A stretch of 64,000 bases of DNA from Buchnera aphidicola (Myzocallis carpini) (GTDB taxonomy: Bacteria > Pseudomonadota > Gammaproteobacteria > Enterobacterales > Enterobacteriaceae): positions 248,392-312,391 of the forward strand of contig NZ_OZ060376.1 in assembly GCF_964059025.1 (NCBI RefSeq). The letters run 5' to 3'. Positions within the stretch are counted from its first letter, which is position 1. Every line of letters begins with the position of its first letter. Below the pieces are notes generated by a model, which had not been told where the DNA came from, made no database searches, and was given only the letters and a program-made list of their open reading frames with translations. This document shows positions 28,771 to 39,555 of the stretch, in pieces. Made by a program: the position numbers and the translations under genes.

Positions 28771-29910
28771 CTAAAAAAAGTATACTACACCCATTTGAAA
28801 AAGATTCTTTATATGAGTTAAATTTAACAAATTTATATTTTTATTTTCTAGAAGATCAATTTTGTCATTAAAATATAAAAAAATATTTTTATTGTATAAA
28901 TATTCAAGTGATAAAGTTAATTTATTATAATAATTTAAAAAATTGATATGATGATCTTTTTTAATCGTTTTTATTAAATCTACATTATAATAAGTTTTTT
29001 GAAAAGAAAATTTTTGTAAACAACCTATACTGAAACAAATACGATGTGTAAAATAATATGATAAAAATATATTAATATTCTGATGATTTTTAAATAATAT
29101 ATCTTTATTATATGTATCAACATGAACATCAATCGACTTACTATACAAACTAGCAAAATGCAAATTATGAAAATGATACTTAAACGCTAATCCATATTTT
29201 TCTTTTTTGTAATCTACATTTTTACTAAATTGACTATTAATATAATGATTTATATCTGCAGCATACATACCAGCAATACTAATACCAAATTTTTTACAGT
29301 CATATCTAATGAAATGACTTAAAATACTTTTATACCAATTATTATATATATCACAATTGGGGTATTGATATTGCAATGCTATAGTTAAATTCTCTATTAA
29401 TCCAAAAAAATTTGTATTTCGATACGTCATAGAACTTTTAAGATTATAAGTATTATCTTGAGATAATTTTTGAAAATCAAAATCATTATAAAAATTTTTA
29501 TGAATAAAATGATTCATATCATACATTAAATTATAATCTTGTCCATATTCTATAGTTCCAATTTTTTTCATATAAAAACCTATAATCATTGGGTTTACAG
29601 GTTGAATATTTAAATCTTGATATTGAAATTTTAAATTTTTTTGGTGATAATTATATCCTAATGTAAAATAACTCATCGTATTAGAATCAGAATGTAATGT
29701 TCCATATAATATCAAATTAAGAAGATTATTATGATTAACATAATCAAAATTATCAATTTTTAAAATATATGCACATTTTTGATTTTTGGCAGTTAACATA
29801 TGTATTTTATTATTATTACTATACTGATTATCTAATACTGTTGCATGAACAGTACTGATAAAAAAAAATACTGAAAATACCACTATTATAATTTTTTTTA
29901 TGTTATTCAT
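28771..29910 (-). CDS. ompF: Outer-membrane porin, OmpF-like
   Basis: Trimeric beta-barrel porin for passive diffusion of small solutes through the outer membrane. From ATG 29910, preceded by AGGTGA, it has 379 residues. A GTG 9 bases upstream lies inside that ribosome site and is not preferred. An N-terminal signal peptide (NNIKKIIIVVFSVFFFISTVHA) is followed by alternating amphipathic strands, and the protein ends in Phe (MGVVYFF), the outer-membrane assembly signal. Sequence identity to E. coli OmpF is low, but the neighbour asnS is the same as in E. coli. It is highly divergent, which may reflect fast evolution. Confidence 0.8.
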   Translation of the reverse strand: MNNIKKIIIVVFSVFFFISTVHATVLDNQYSNNNKIHMLTAKNQKCAYILKIDNFDYVNHNNLLNLILYGTLHSDSNTMSYFTLGYNYHQKNLKFQYQDLNIQPVNPMIIGFYMKKIGTIEYGQDYNLMYDMNHFIHKNFYNDFDFQKLSQDNTYNLKSSMTYRNTNFFGLIENLTIALQYQYPNCDIYNNWYKSILSHFIRYDCKKFGISIAGMYAADINHYINSQFSKNVDYKKEKYGLAFKYHFHNLHFASLYSKSIDVHVDTYNKDILFKNHQNINIFLSYYFTHRICFSIGCLQKFSFQKTYYNVDLIKTIKKDHHINFLNYYNKLTLSLEYLYNKNIFLYFNDKIDLLENKNINLLNLTHIKNLFQMGVVYFF

Positions 29911-29997
29911 AATATTCACCTAAAGATGTCAATGATCAAGAAAATTTCATATTGAAATTATATTATATCGTATTTTAATTAAAATAATTTATGCATA

Positions 29998-31395
29998 CTA
30001 ACAAAAATTATTTTTCACTGTTCTTGGAAATGGCATAATATCTCTAACATTTTTAATGCCAGTGATATACGATATTAATCTTTCAAAACCTAATCCAAAA
30101 CCGGAATGAGGTACACTACCATATCTACGTAAATCTATATACCATTCATAAGATTTTTTTTGTAAGCCTAATTCTAATAATCTAGATTCTAAAATTTCTT
30201 TTCTTTCTTCTCTTTGTGAACCTCCTATAATCTCACCAATATTTGGTAATAATAAATCCATAGCTGCTACTGTTTTTTGATCATCATTTAATCGCATATA
30301 AAATGCTTTCAAATTTTTAGGATAATTTTTAATTATAATAGCAGAATGAAAATAATTATCCACAAGATATTTTTCATGTTCAGACAAAAAATCCATTCCA
30401 AATTTTACCGTACTCTGAAAATTAACTTTAGCATTTGATAAAATGTTAATAGCATCTACATAGTCAATATGTACAATTTTTAAAGACAAAAATTGTTCTA
30501 ATCTTTCAAAAATATTTTTATCACATTGATTACATAAAAAATTTAAATCAGAATCACAATTTTTGAGAATATATTTTATAATAAATTTGATAATTTTTTC
30601 TGATAATACCGAAATATCTTCAAGAGTAGAAAATGCTTGTTCTATTTCTAACATCCAAAATTCTGATAAATGACGAGTAGTATTAGAATTTTCTGCTCGA
30701 AATGTTGGTCCAAAAGTATATACTTTTTTCATAGCACATGCATAAGATTCTAGTGTTAATTGACCTGAAACCGTTAAAAAAGATTCTTTTCCAAAGAAAT
30801 CTTTTTTAAAATCTACAATTCCATGTTTGTTTTTTGGAATATTATTCATATCTAGTGTTGATACGTGAAACATAGAACCAGCACCTTCTGAATCTAAACT
30901 AGTAATGATAGGAGTAGGGATCCAATAATAATTATTTTTATATAAAAAATTATGCATCGCATGAAATACATGGTTTCTAATTCTAGAAATTGTACCAATG
31001 AAATTAGTTCTAGGTCTTAAGTGCAGCACTGTTCTTAAATTTTCATAAGTATGTTTTTTAGAAGATATTGGATAATTATTAGGAAAATCTACCCAACCTA
31101 GAATTTCTATTTTATAAGTATATATTTCATATTTTTGCTGATTTTTAATGGAAAAAATTAATTTACCTTCAATTACTATAGAACAACCTACTGTTAATTT
31201 TAAAACTTCCGAATAGTTTACAATATTTTTTTTAATAATAACTTGTATTGGATTAATATGAGAACCATCATAAATATCAATAAATGAAATACCAGAATTT
31301 GAATGTCTACGATTACGTATCCAACCAAACATTTTAATATTAGTATTAATTGTAATATTATTGTTATATATTTCATTAATTGAAACTACTTTCAT
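29998..31395 (-). CDS. asnS: Asparaginyl-tRNA synthetase
   Basis: Charges tRNA-Asn. The 465-residue class II enzyme (E. coli 466) has an N-terminal OB fold (MFGWIRNRRHSNSGISFIDIYDG near 23-45), motif 2 with TFGPTFRAENSNTTRHLSEFWMLE near 211-234, and motif 3 with SGFGLGFERLISYITG near 432. It is followed 87 bases later by the porin gene on the same strand, the E. coli asnS-ompF order. The 284-base stretch upstream, where E. coli has pncB, holds no gene. Confidence 0.96.
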   Translation of the reverse strand: MKVVSINEIYNNNITINTNIKMFGWIRNRRHSNSGISFIDIYDGSHINPIQVIIKKNIVNYSEVLKLTVGCSIVIEGKLIFSIKNQQKYEIYTYKIEILGWVDFPNNYPISSKKHTYENLRTVLHLRPRTNFIGTISRIRNHVFHAMHNFLYKNNYYWIPTPIITSLDSEGAGSMFHVSTLDMNNIPKNKHGIVDFKKDFFGKESFLTVSGQLTLESYACAMKKVYTFGPTFRAENSNTTRHLSEFWMLEIEQAFSTLEDISVLSEKIIKFIIKYILKNCDSDLNFLCNQCDKNIFERLEQFLSLKIVHIDYVDAINILSNAKVNFQSTVKFGMDFLSEHEKYLVDNYFHSAIIIKNYPKNLKAFYMRLNDDQKTVAAMDLLLPNIGEIIGGSQREERKEILESRLLELGLQKKSYEWYIDLRRYGSVPHSGFGLGFERLISYITGIKNVRDIMPFPRTVKNNFC

Positions 31396-31679
31396 GTTAT
31401 CATAATACCTTTATGTAAATTAAAAAATCATTATATTAATAATATTACATTATAACATAATTATCAAAATTATTAATCAAAATATAACATAATATGTTAT
31501 ATATTTTCAATATATATACAATATATAAAAATTTTCATTAATCATTCTTTTAAATTTATTCATTAATAAAAATGATATCATAAATATTTTAAAAATAACA
31601 AAGAATTTATTATAATCAAAAATGAAAAAATATAAATAATATTTTATATGATATTTTAAAGAACAATATTATTATGATA

Positions 31680-32609
31680 TTAAAGTTTTTGACAAGTTTC
31701 AGAACAATAACCTTGATATTTATTATAACAAAATCTACATTGAATAAAAAGATCATGGCAATAATCATTTTTACAATTAATATAATTGTCACAAAAAGTG
31801 CCACATATTTTACAATGAGATAAAACATGATGAGAAATATTTTCAGTCATTCTATAATCAAAAACAAAAATTTTTCCTTCAAAATATATTAAAAAATTAT
31901 TTTTTTTTGCTTGATAAACATAATTTAAAATTCCTCCTTCAATATGATAAACATTTTTAAAACTATAATGTTTCAATAATGCTGTTGCTTTTTCACACCT
32001 TATACCTCCCGTACAATACATAACAATATTCTTATTTCTATAATTTTCTAAAAATGAGACAAGAATTTTTAATTGATCTCGAAATTTTGAACCTGGTATG
32101 TGTATTGCATTTTTAAAATGACCAATGACATATTCATAATCATTTCTCATATCAACAAAAATTGTATTTTTATCATTCAACATACTATTTACTTCTTTAG
32201 GTTTTACATAAATTCCAGTATTTTGGAAATTAATATTATTTTCTAATAAACCATCAGAAATAATTTTCTTACGTACTTTTACTTGTAAAAACCAAAAAGA
32301 TTTATTTTTATTTAAAGATTTATTTAATCGAATATTGTTTAAATTTTCATTTATTGTATATAATTTCTTTTTAAAAAAATTATATAATTTAGAAAAAACA
32401 CTAATTTGTGCATTAATTCCTTCTGTAGAAATATAAATTCTTCCAAATATTCTGAGCTTATAAAAAATAATATAAATTTTATTTCTGAACTCTAAAGGAT
32501 TGATAATATTAAAATACTTATAAAAAGAAACTGTAATTCTATTTTCAGAATTCTTTAACATACGTAATTTTAATTTTTTTTTGGAATATATATTATATAA
32601 TTTTTTCAT
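31680..32609 (-). CDS. trhO: tRNA uridine-34 hydroxylase TrhO (rhodanese domain)
   Basis: Oxygen-dependent formation of 5-hydroxyuridine at tRNA wobble position 34 (formerly YceA). From ATG 32609, placed after AAGGTATAT, it has 309 residues (E. coli 350). A TTG five codons upstream is also open but lacks a site. Features: N-terminal domain FYKYFNIINPLEFRNKI near 31, then the rhodanese domain with catalytic Cys in VMYCTGGIRCEKATALL near 180-196. The C-terminus has many Cys (CKICGTFCDNY, CRFCYNKYQGYC) that may bind metal. It is downstream of valS on the same strand. Confidence 0.9.
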   Translation of the reverse strand: MKKLYNIYSKKKLKLRMLKNSENRITVSFYKYFNIINPLEFRNKIYIIFYKLRIFGRIYISTEGINAQISVFSKLYNFFKKKLYTINENLNNIRLNKSLNKNKSFWFLQVKVRKKIISDGLLENNINFQNTGIYVKPKEVNSMLNDKNTIFVDMRNDYEYVIGHFKNAIHIPGSKFRDQLKILVSFLENYRNKNIVMYCTGGIRCEKATALLKHYSFKNVYHIEGGILNYVYQAKKNNFLIYFEGKIFVFDYRMTENISHHVLSHCKICGTFCDNYINCKNDYCHDLFIQCRFCYNKYQGYCSETCQKL

Positions 32610-32695
32610 ATATACCTTATTCAAATAATATTAATAAAATATTTTAATAAAAATTATATTTTATCAATACAAAAATATTTACTATGATGATTGAA

Positions 32696-35551
32696 TCAAT
32701 TAAAATATATATTTTTTTTATTTACCATACTATTTCTTTTTAATAACAATAATTTCAATTCTTCTTTTTTTATATTAATTATTTTTTTATTATCTTGAGA
32801 AAGAAAATTGTTATTTTCTAATAAAGTTTTTAATTTATAAATTTTTTTATCTAAATCTAAAATTTTTTTATTTAATTGAAAAATTTTTACTTTTTTATTA
32901 ACAAAATCATCTAAAATAATAGAAACTTTTATATTATGTATATTTTTACTAAAAATAGCATTTTTAATAACATGTTTTTTATTTAAAATAAAAATACTTT
33001 TTAAAAAAACTATTTTTTTTAAAATATTTTCGTAAAATAAAAAAATGTTTTTATATTCCAAACACAAATTTTCAATAGATATAGATACTAAATCAGTATA
33101 ATGAATATTTAATTGAATGCGTGTTGTACGTATAAAAATAACAATATCTTGAATCAAATTCATAATTTTAATACTATCATTATTCAAATAATTATATTTT
33201 ACTTTCGGAAATGTTCGTAACATAATTGTTTGATCATCAATATTCAAAAAATTTTTAATATTTTTCCAAAGATGTTCTGTAATAAATGGAATAATTGGAT
33301 GTAATAGTCTTAAAATATTCTCAAAAACATATATTAAAATATATTTAGTATGCAGTACAATATTATCGTTATATTTTGTAAAAATAATTTTTACAATTTC
33401 TAAATACCAATTACAAAATTTATTCCAAAAAAAATCATATATACTATGTGTAGCAATATCAAAACGATATGTATCCAATGCATTACGAAAAATTTTAATA
33501 GTTTCATTTAATTCTGCAAGAATCCAGATATTAAAAAAAAAATCGCATTTTTTATTTTCAATTTTTCTGATATCTTCTATTTTAGTATTCAACATGATAA
33601 ACCGACAAGCATTCCAAATTTTATTACAAAATTTTTTATATCCTTGTAGTTGTTTTAAATCCCAATGCAAACTACGATTGATAGAAGATAAAGACGCAAA
33701 AGAAAAACGCAAAACATCTGCACCAAAACTTTGTATTCCATTAGGAAACTTTTTTTTTGTTATATCATCAATGCTAATATGAAGTTTTTCATAAACATGA
33801 TCACTTTTTCTTTTTTTTAATAATGCTGACAAACTAATTCCATCAATAATATCTATAGGATCTACTACGTTACCTTTAGATTTAGACATTTTATAACCTA
33901 ATTCATCCTTAATTAATCCAGTAATATATATATTTTTAAATGGTATTTGTGAATATCCACAATGATCTTTAATTACATACATAGTCATCATAATCATTCT
34001 AGCGATCCAAAAAAAAATAATATCAAAACCGCTCACAACCACTGTTGTAGGATGAAACATATTTAATAAATTATTTTCATGAGGCCAATCCAATGATAAA
34101 AAAGTCCATAAACTAGCAGAAAACCATGTATCTAAAACATCTTTTTCTTGAATTAACATTATTTCTTTTTGAAGAGAATATTTTTTTCGAATATTTTTTT
34201 CATTCTCTCCAACATATATATTGCCTTTATTATCATACCATGCTGGAATTTTATGTCCCCACCACAATTGACGAGAAATACACCAGTCTTGAATATTACG
34301 CATCCAAGATAAATACATATTTTTGTATTGTTTTGGATAAAATTGAATTTTATCGTCTAAAATAGTTTTTATTGCTTGTTGGGATAATAAAGAGGTTCGT
34401 AAATACCACTGATCTGTTAATAACAATTCAATTTGCGAATTACTTCTATCGCCATATAAAATTGTAATTTTTTCTTTTTTAATACAATCAATCAATTTCT
34501 GCTCTTTTAGTATATTAATAATTTCTTTTCTGGCCTGTAATTTTTCTAACCCTTTTAAATATTTAGGAACTGTTTTTTCGTAAATATCTATAATATTCCC
34601 TAACACATCATATATTTCAAGGTGATTACAAATTTTTCCACTATTTGTAAAAATATTAATAATAGGTAATTTATTTTTTAAAGCAACATGATAGTCATTG
34701 AAATCATGTGCTGGAGTAATTTTTACACATCCTGTTCCTTTTTTCATATCAACAAAAGCATCAGAAATAATCGGTATACATCTATTTATAATAGGTACAA
34801 TGACAAATTTTCCTAATAAATATTTATAACGTACATCATTGGGATTAACAGCAATTGCTGTATCTCCTAATAATGTTTCAGGTCTTGTTGTCGCAACTAC
34901 TAAATAATTATCCTTACTATGTTGTTTATTTACATCTAAGATATGATATTTGATATACCACATTTTTCCTGTAACTACACGATGTTCAACTTCTAAATCA
35001 GAAATGACAGTTTGTAATTTTATATCCCAATTAGATAATTTTTTTTTTCGGTAAATTAAATTATTTTCATACAAATTTATAAAAACTTTTTTTACACCCT
35101 GACAAGATAATCTATCTAATGTAAATCTTGTTCTGTCCCAATCAACAGAATTTCCAAGTCTTTTTATTTGAGAGTGAATATTACATGATAAAAGATTTTT
35201 CCATTCCCAACATTTTTCAAGAAATTGTTTTTTACTAATATCATGAATATTCTGGTTATTTTCAGATTGTATTTTTTTTAAAATCAGAGTTTGTGTTGCA
35301 ATGCCTGCATGATCTAACCCCATTTGCCATAAAGTATTATCTCCTTGCATACGATGATATCGAATTAAAATATCCATAATGGTTTGCTGAAATGCATGAC
35401 CCATATGTAAATTTCCTGTAATATTCGGAGGAGGCATAATAATACAAAAAGTATTACTATTCTTATCATGCGTAGGTTTAAAAAAACCTTTTTTTTCCCA
35501 ATTTTTGTATATTTTTTCTTCTATATTTTTAGGATTATATATTTTTTCCAT
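32696..35551 (-). CDS. valS: Valyl-tRNA synthetase
   Basis: Charges tRNA-Val and edits mischarged Thr. From ATG 35551 it has 951 residues, exactly the E. coli length, beginning MEKIYNPKNIEEKIY. A start 14 codons upstream is open but has no counterpart. HIGH motif in PPPNITGNLHMGHAFQQ near 42-58, the connective-peptide editing domain with TTRPETLLGDTAIAV near 225, KMSKS in ELGYKMSKSKGNVVDP near 552, and a C-terminal coiled coil. E. coli places holC and pepA next to valS; neither is seen here. Confidence 0.96.
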   Translation of the reverse strand: MEKIYNPKNIEEKIYKNWEKKGFFKPTHDKNSNTFCIIMPPPNITGNLHMGHAFQQTIMDILIRYHRMQGDNTLWQMGLDHAGIATQTLILKKIQSENNQNIHDISKKQFLEKCWEWKNLLSCNIHSQIKRLGNSVDWDRTRFTLDRLSCQGVKKVFINLYENNLIYRKKKLSNWDIKLQTVISDLEVEHRVVTGKMWYIKYHILDVNKQHSKDNYLVVATTRPETLLGDTAIAVNPNDVRYKYLLGKFVIVPIINRCIPIISDAFVDMKKGTGCVKITPAHDFNDYHVALKNKLPIINIFTNSGKICNHLEIYDVLGNIIDIYEKTVPKYLKGLEKLQARKEIINILKEQKLIDCIKKEKITILYGDRSNSQIELLLTDQWYLRTSLLSQQAIKTILDDKIQFYPKQYKNMYLSWMRNIQDWCISRQLWWGHKIPAWYDNKGNIYVGENEKNIRKKYSLQKEIMLIQEKDVLDTWFSASLWTFLSLDWPHENNLLNMFHPTTVVVSGFDIIFFWIARMIMMTMYVIKDHCGYSQIPFKNIYITGLIKDELGYKMSKSKGNVVDPIDIIDGISLSALLKKRKSDHVYEKLHISIDDITKKKFPNGIQSFGADVLRFSFASLSSINRSLHWDLKQLQGYKKFCNKIWNACRFIMLNTKIEDIRKIENKKCDFFFNIWILAELNETIKIFRNALDTYRFDIATHSIYDFFWNKFCNWYLEIVKIIFTKYNDNIVLHTKYILIYVFENILRLLHPIIPFITEHLWKNIKNFLNIDDQTIMLRTFPKVKYNYLNNDSIKIMNLIQDIVIFIRTTRIQLNIHYTDLVSISIENLCLEYKNIFLFYENILKKIVFLKSIFILNKKHVIKNAIFSKNIHNIKVSIILDDFVNKKVKIFQLNKKILDLDKKIYKLKTLLENNNFLSQDNKKIINIKKEELKLLLLKRNSMVNKKNIYFN

Positions 35552-36030
35552 ATTTTTGTATTGTATAATAAATACTCTTATATAAGTATTCATTTTTTAA
35601 ATGAATGATTTTACATAAATATATTATAAATATATTTTTTATTAATATTAATTAATATAGTACATAAAAAATTTCAAAAATATTTGGAATATTTATCATC
35701 ATGCATATATTAATAATATTATATAAATTATTTTATCAAAATGTTTGATTTTAATAAATTTTTCAAAATATATATATCATATCCGTAAAATATTATTAGT
35801 ATTTCATATTACCTGCAATATATTTATAATAATAATTATTAGTATTTTTTCTAAACCAATCATGATCAATACTAATATTTATATATTATCATAATACACA
35901 ACGTCTTGTAATAATATTTTATTATTAATATTAATTATCTATATAATTATATGTTTATATTATATTCATCACTTTATTATTAATATCATGTAATATAATT
36001 TATAAATGATTGTAACAAAAATAAAATACT
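35552..36030. other. Gene-free spacer between divergent valS and argI
   Basis: These 479 bases are almost pure A and T, and no frame on either strand resembles a known protein. Both flanking genes point outward, so promoters for valS and argI should lie here. No ARG-box-like palindrome could be made out. Gene loss between the two is likely, since the spacer is long for this genome. Confidence 0.6.
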
Positions 36031-37035
36031 ATGAATACTTTATATAAAAAAAATTTTTTAAAAATATCTGATTTTAATAAACAAGAAATCTTAAATATTA
36101 TAATATTGTCCAAAAAATTAAAACAACAAAGAAAAGAAAATACAGAGATAAAATATTTAAAAAATAAAAAATTTGCTTTAATTTTTGAAAAAGAATCAAC
36201 ACGAACTAGGTGTTCTTTTGAAATTGCTGCTTTAGAACAAGGTGCATATACCAGTTATCTATCCCCTGGGAGTATACATTTAGGTTATAAAGAATCTATA
36301 TTAGATACATTACATTTTCTTGAAAAAATATACGATGGCATTGTATATCGAGGAAATAATCATAATAATTTAAAAAAAATATCGAAAAATTCTAGTATTC
36401 CTATTTGGAATGGATTGACAGAAAAACATCACCCTACACAAATATTAGCAGATTTACTTACTATTATAGAATATTCAAAAAAAAGTCTTTTTGAAATCAA
36501 ATTAGTATATATCGGAGATGCTTCTAATAATATTGCAAATTCTCTTTTAGAAATGGCAATACTTTTTAGTTTACAAATATGCTTTATAGCTCCCAAAGAA
36601 TTTTGGCCAAAAAATAATAAAATCCAAAAATATGAAAAAAAGTATAATACAAAAAACACTTGTACTGAAAATATTGCAGAAGGTATTAAATATGCAGATT
36701 TTATTTATACCGATGTTTGGATTTCACTAGGCGAACCAAAAAAAAACCACAATAAAAAAATTACACTATTAAAAAAATATCAAATAAACCAAAAATTACT
36801 AGCATTAACAAATAATTCTGATGTAAAAGTTTTACATTGTTTACCAGCACTACACGATAATCAAACCAATATGGGAAAAGAAATTTCTCAAAAATATAAT
36901 TTAAAAAATGGAATTGAAATTACTGATATAGTATTCCAAAAAAATAAAAAAATTATTTTCGAACAATCTGAAAATAAAATGCACACTATTAAAGCATTAA
37001 TGATCTATACTTTAAACAAAAAAGTATTATATTAA
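36031..37035 (+). CDS. argI: Ornithine carbamoyltransferase
   Basis: Forms citrulline from ornithine and carbamoyl phosphate in arginine synthesis. The 334-residue product (E. coli ArgI 334) shows the carbamoyl-phosphate motif ESTRTRCSFEIAALEQGA near 54-71, HPTQILADLL near 133, and the ornithine-site HCLPALHDNQT near 272. It is followed by ridA, with about 60 bases between. Compared with E. coli neighbours, pyrB and pyrI are not found between argI and ridA. Whether it derives from argF or argI cannot be told by eye. Confidence 0.94.
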   Translation: MNTLYKKNFLKISDFNKQEILNIIILSKKLKQQRKENTEIKYLKNKKFALIFEKESTRTRCSFEIAALEQGAYTSYLSPGSIHLGYKESILDTLHFLEKIYDGIVYRGNNHNNLKKISKNSSIPIWNGLTEKHHPTQILADLLTIIEYSKKSLFEIKLVYIGDASNNIANSLLEMAILFSLQICFIAPKEFWPKNNKIQKYEKKYNTKNTCTENIAEGIKYADFIYTDVWISLGEPKKNHNKKITLLKKYQINQKLLALTNNSDVKVLHCLPALHDNQTNMGKEISQKYNLKNGIEITDIVFQKNKKIIFEQSENKMHTIKALMIYTLNKKVLY

Positions 37036-37097
37036 AAATATAATAAAAGTTTATTATTATTTTCATTATAACATAATATTTTATGGGAAAAAAAAAT

Positions 37098-37490
37098 ATG
37101 TATAATATTATTAATACAAAACAATCTCCACAACCTATTGGACCATATGTACAAGGAGTTCAAATAAATAATTTTGTATTTATTTCTGGACAAATACCAA
37201 TTAATATTAATTCTGAAATTATCTCAAATGATATATCTAAACAAACAGAAAAAAGTTTACAAAATATTAAAAATATTATAGAAAAAGTGGGATTAAAAGT
37301 AAATAATATTGTAAAAACAACAATTTTTCTGATTAATTTAAAAGAAATTGATAAAGTAAATTGTGTTTACAAAAATTTCTTTATTCAAAATAATGCAAGG
37401 TATCCTGCTAGAACATGTGTAGAGGTTTCTAAATTACCAAAAAATGCTAAAATTGAAATTGAAGCTATAGCAATAAAAAATAATTTGTAA
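37098..37490 (+). CDS. ridA: Reactive intermediate deaminase RidA
   Basis: Hydrolyses 2-aminoacrylate and similar reactive enamines released by PLP enzymes, protecting amino acid synthesis. From ATG 37098 it has 130 residues (E. coli 128) and its start aligns exactly with E. coli; a second in-frame ATG at 37083 adds five residues. Motifs: PIGPYVQGVQINNFVFISGQIPIN near 13-36, and the substrate-binding Arg in YPARTCVEVSKLP near 103. In E. coli it lies directly downstream of pyrBI. Confidence 0.94.
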   Translation: MYNIINTKQSPQPIGPYVQGVQINNFVFISGQIPININSEIISNDISKQTEKSLQNIKNIIEKVGLKVNNIVKTTIFLINLKEIDKVNCVYKNFFIQNNARYPARTCVEVSKLPKNAKIEIEAIAIKNNL

Positions 37491-37498
37491 TTCTAAAA

Positions 37499-37517
37499 TA
37501 TGCCACAAAGTGGCATA
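37499..37517 (+). terminator. Hairpin downstream of ridA
   Basis: TATGCCAC at 37499-37506 pairs with GTGGCATA at 37510-37517 around the 3-base loop AAA. It starts 8 bases after the ridA stop codon and contains the only GC-rich cluster in the spacer. The following run is A-rich, not U-rich, so it may act as an mRNA-end stabiliser or as a terminator read from the deaD side. Confidence 0.55.
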
Positions 37518-37565
37518 AAATAAATATTATCATTATTAAATGATAATTACAAGAAAAATTATATT

Positions 37566-37596
37566 AATAATTTTTAAAAAATTTTTAAAAATTATT
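37566..37596. repeat. 15-bp inverted repeat between ridA and deaD
   Basis: AATAATTTTTAAAAA at 37566-37580 and its exact reverse complement at 37582-37596 surround a single A. A further 7-bp pair, TTATTGT 37592-37598 and ACAATAA 37612-37618, overlaps its right end. The convergent spacer thus holds three stem-loops; this one carries U runs on both strands and may end deaD transcription. Confidence 0.6.
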
Positions 37597-37654
37597 GTTA
37601 TAATATTTTTTACAATAAGTACAAATTCTTTTCAGATTGTAAAAATGAATAAAA

Positions 37655-39349
37655 TTATTTTTTTTGTAAATCATTATTATGTAATCTTATTCTAATAGGT
37701 TTATTCAAAATTTTCGTATGTATAAGATTTTTAAATATTGCTTTCGGTAAATGACTTGATAATTCTAAAAAAGAATATTTAGGAAAAATTTTTACAGTCC
37801 CAATATTATTACTATTAATATCTCCTTCATTAGAAATAGCACCGACGATATGTCTTATTTCTACACCATCATTATATCCAACTTCAATACGGTACATATT
37901 CATTGGTATTTTTTTTTTATTAAATTTTTTGAAAATATTATTTTTTTTAGTATAACTATTTTTTATATTTTGATTAAAAAATATTTTTTTATTTTTCACA
38001 TATTCATAATCATTTTTTTTTTTTATCAATTTTTTTTCTGAAATAATTAATGGACGTTCTCCTTGTGCCATTTTTAGTAATGCTGCAGCTAATAATTCCA
38101 ATTGAAAATCATGATGTAAATTAATTTGATTTAATAATTTACAATACTGATTTATATCTTTACTATGAATTTCTTTAATAAGTTTTTTTTTAAAATGATC
38201 TAATCTATATTGACTGAGTAATTTAATATTTGGTAATTCTACTGGAACAATAGGTTGTTTCACAATACGTTCAATATTTTTTAATAAACGCCATTCCCTG
38301 TTTTCAACAAACAATAAAGCACGACCAGTACGTCCAGCACGACCAGTACGTCCAATTCTATGAATATATGATTCTACATCCATAGGAATATCATAATTAA
38401 TAACTAAATTAATTCTATCAACATCTAATCCTCTAGCAGCAACATCTGTTGCAATTAAAATATCTAAACGACCATCTTTTAATTTTTCTAATGTTTTTTC
38501 TCTAAGATTTTGATTCATATCCCCATTTAATGCAGAACTATTATATCCATTTCTTTCTAGAATTTCTGCAACTTCTAAAGTTGCATGTTTTGTACGAACA
38601 AAAATAATTGTTGCAGAATATTTTTCTAACTCTAAAAATTTAATTAATCCATCAGTTTTTCTACCATTGACCATCCAATATCTTTGTTGAATATTTGGAC
38701 GAGTTGTAACATTGGATTGAATTTTAATCACTTGAGGAGTAACCATAAATTTTTTAGCAATGTTACTAATAATATTAGGCATTGTAGCTGAAAATAGCGC
38801 TGTTTGATGTTTTTTAGGTATCTGTGATAAAATATTTTCAACATCTTCTATAAAACCCATTCTTAACATTTCATCAGCTTCATCTAAAACTAATGTTTTT
38901 AAATTAATTAAATTCAGTGTTTTTCTCTTTAAATGATCTAATAACCTACCTGGTGTTCCAATAATAATTTGAGGACCTTGTCGCAATATTTTTAATTGTA
39001 TTTCGTATCTTTGTCCTCCATATAACGGTAAAACTTTAATATTTTTAATATACTTCGAAAAATCTGCAAATGCTTTTGATACTTGTATTGCTAATTCCCT
39101 TGTCGGAGTTAATACTAAAACTTGGGGGTATCGTAAATTAATAATAATATTATTTAATAATGGCAATGCAAAAGCAGCAGTTTTTCCACTTCCAGTTTGT
39201 GCCATTCCTAAGACATCTTTTCCAGATAATAAATATGGAATACATAGTTTTTGAATAGGAGAAGGATCAATATATTTTAAATCATTTAATGATTTTAAAA
39301 TTAAAGAATTTAAACCTAATTTCAAAAACAAATTTTCAGTTTGTATCAT
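37655..39349 (-). CDS. deaD: ATP-dependent DEAD-box RNA helicase DeaD (CsdA)
   Basis: Unwinds RNA in large-subunit assembly and in mRNA decay, especially in the cold. The 564-residue protein (E. coli 629) has Q motif [13 protein letters not shown] near 29, Walker A AQTGSGKT near 54, PTRELA near 86, DEAD in [10 protein letters not shown] near 157, SAT near 190, and [15 protein letters not shown] near 335. The C-terminal RNA-binding domain is partly kept ([18 protein letters not shown] near 528), with a lysine- and asparagine-rich linker before it. It follows pnp on the same strand, as in E. coli pnp-nlpI-deaD with nlpI missing. Confidence 0.95.
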   Translation of the reverse strand: MIQTENLFLKLGLNSLILKSLNDLKYIDPSPIQKLCIPYLLSGKDVLGMAQTGSGKTAAFALPLLNNIIINLRYPQVLVLTPTRELAIQVSKAFADFSKYIKNIKVLPLYGGQRYEIQLKILRQGPQIIIGTPGRLLDHLKRKTLNLINLKTLVLDEADEMLRMGFIEDVENILSQIPKKHQTALFSATMPNIISNIAKKFMVTPQVIKIQSNVTTRPNIQQRYWMVNGRKTDGLIKFLELEKYSATIIFVRTKHATLEVAEILERNGYNSSALNGDMNQNLREKTLEKLKDGRLDILIATDVAARGLDVDRINLVINYDIPMDVESYIHRIGRTGRAGRTGRALLFVENREWRLLKNIERIVKQPIVPVELPNIKLLSQYRLDHFKKKLIKEIHSKDINQYCKLLNQINLHHDFQLELLAAALLKMAQGERPLIISEKKLIKKKNDYEYVKNKKIFFNQNIKNSYTKKNNIFKKFNKKKIPMNMYRIEVGYNDGVEIRHIVGAISNEGDINSNNIGTVKIFPKYSFLELSSHLPKAIFKNLIHTKILNKPIRIRLHNNDLQKK

Positions 39350-39555
39350 TTATTATAACCTTTTTAAAAAGTAAAATATATTTATAAAATCAAAGTTCAT
39401 ACATCTTGATATATAAAAATGATTTAAAATGAATAAATTGAAAATTTATAATAATATGATTTAAAAATTATCAAAAATAATATTTGTTATTAAAATAATA
39501 ATATTATTGTTAAAATAAAATTTTTATGTATAATTTTATCTTAAAAATAAATATA

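Noticed and set aside
31616-31828. 70-codon minus-strand frame overlapping the end of trhO
   Set aside because: Overlaps the Cys-rich C-terminus of TrhO in another frame; composition is hydrophobic by AT bias only.
38320-38355. Short direct repeat of agtacgtcc/agcacgacc in deaD
   Set aside because: It encodes the repeated [12 protein letters not shown] of helicase motif VI, a normal family feature.
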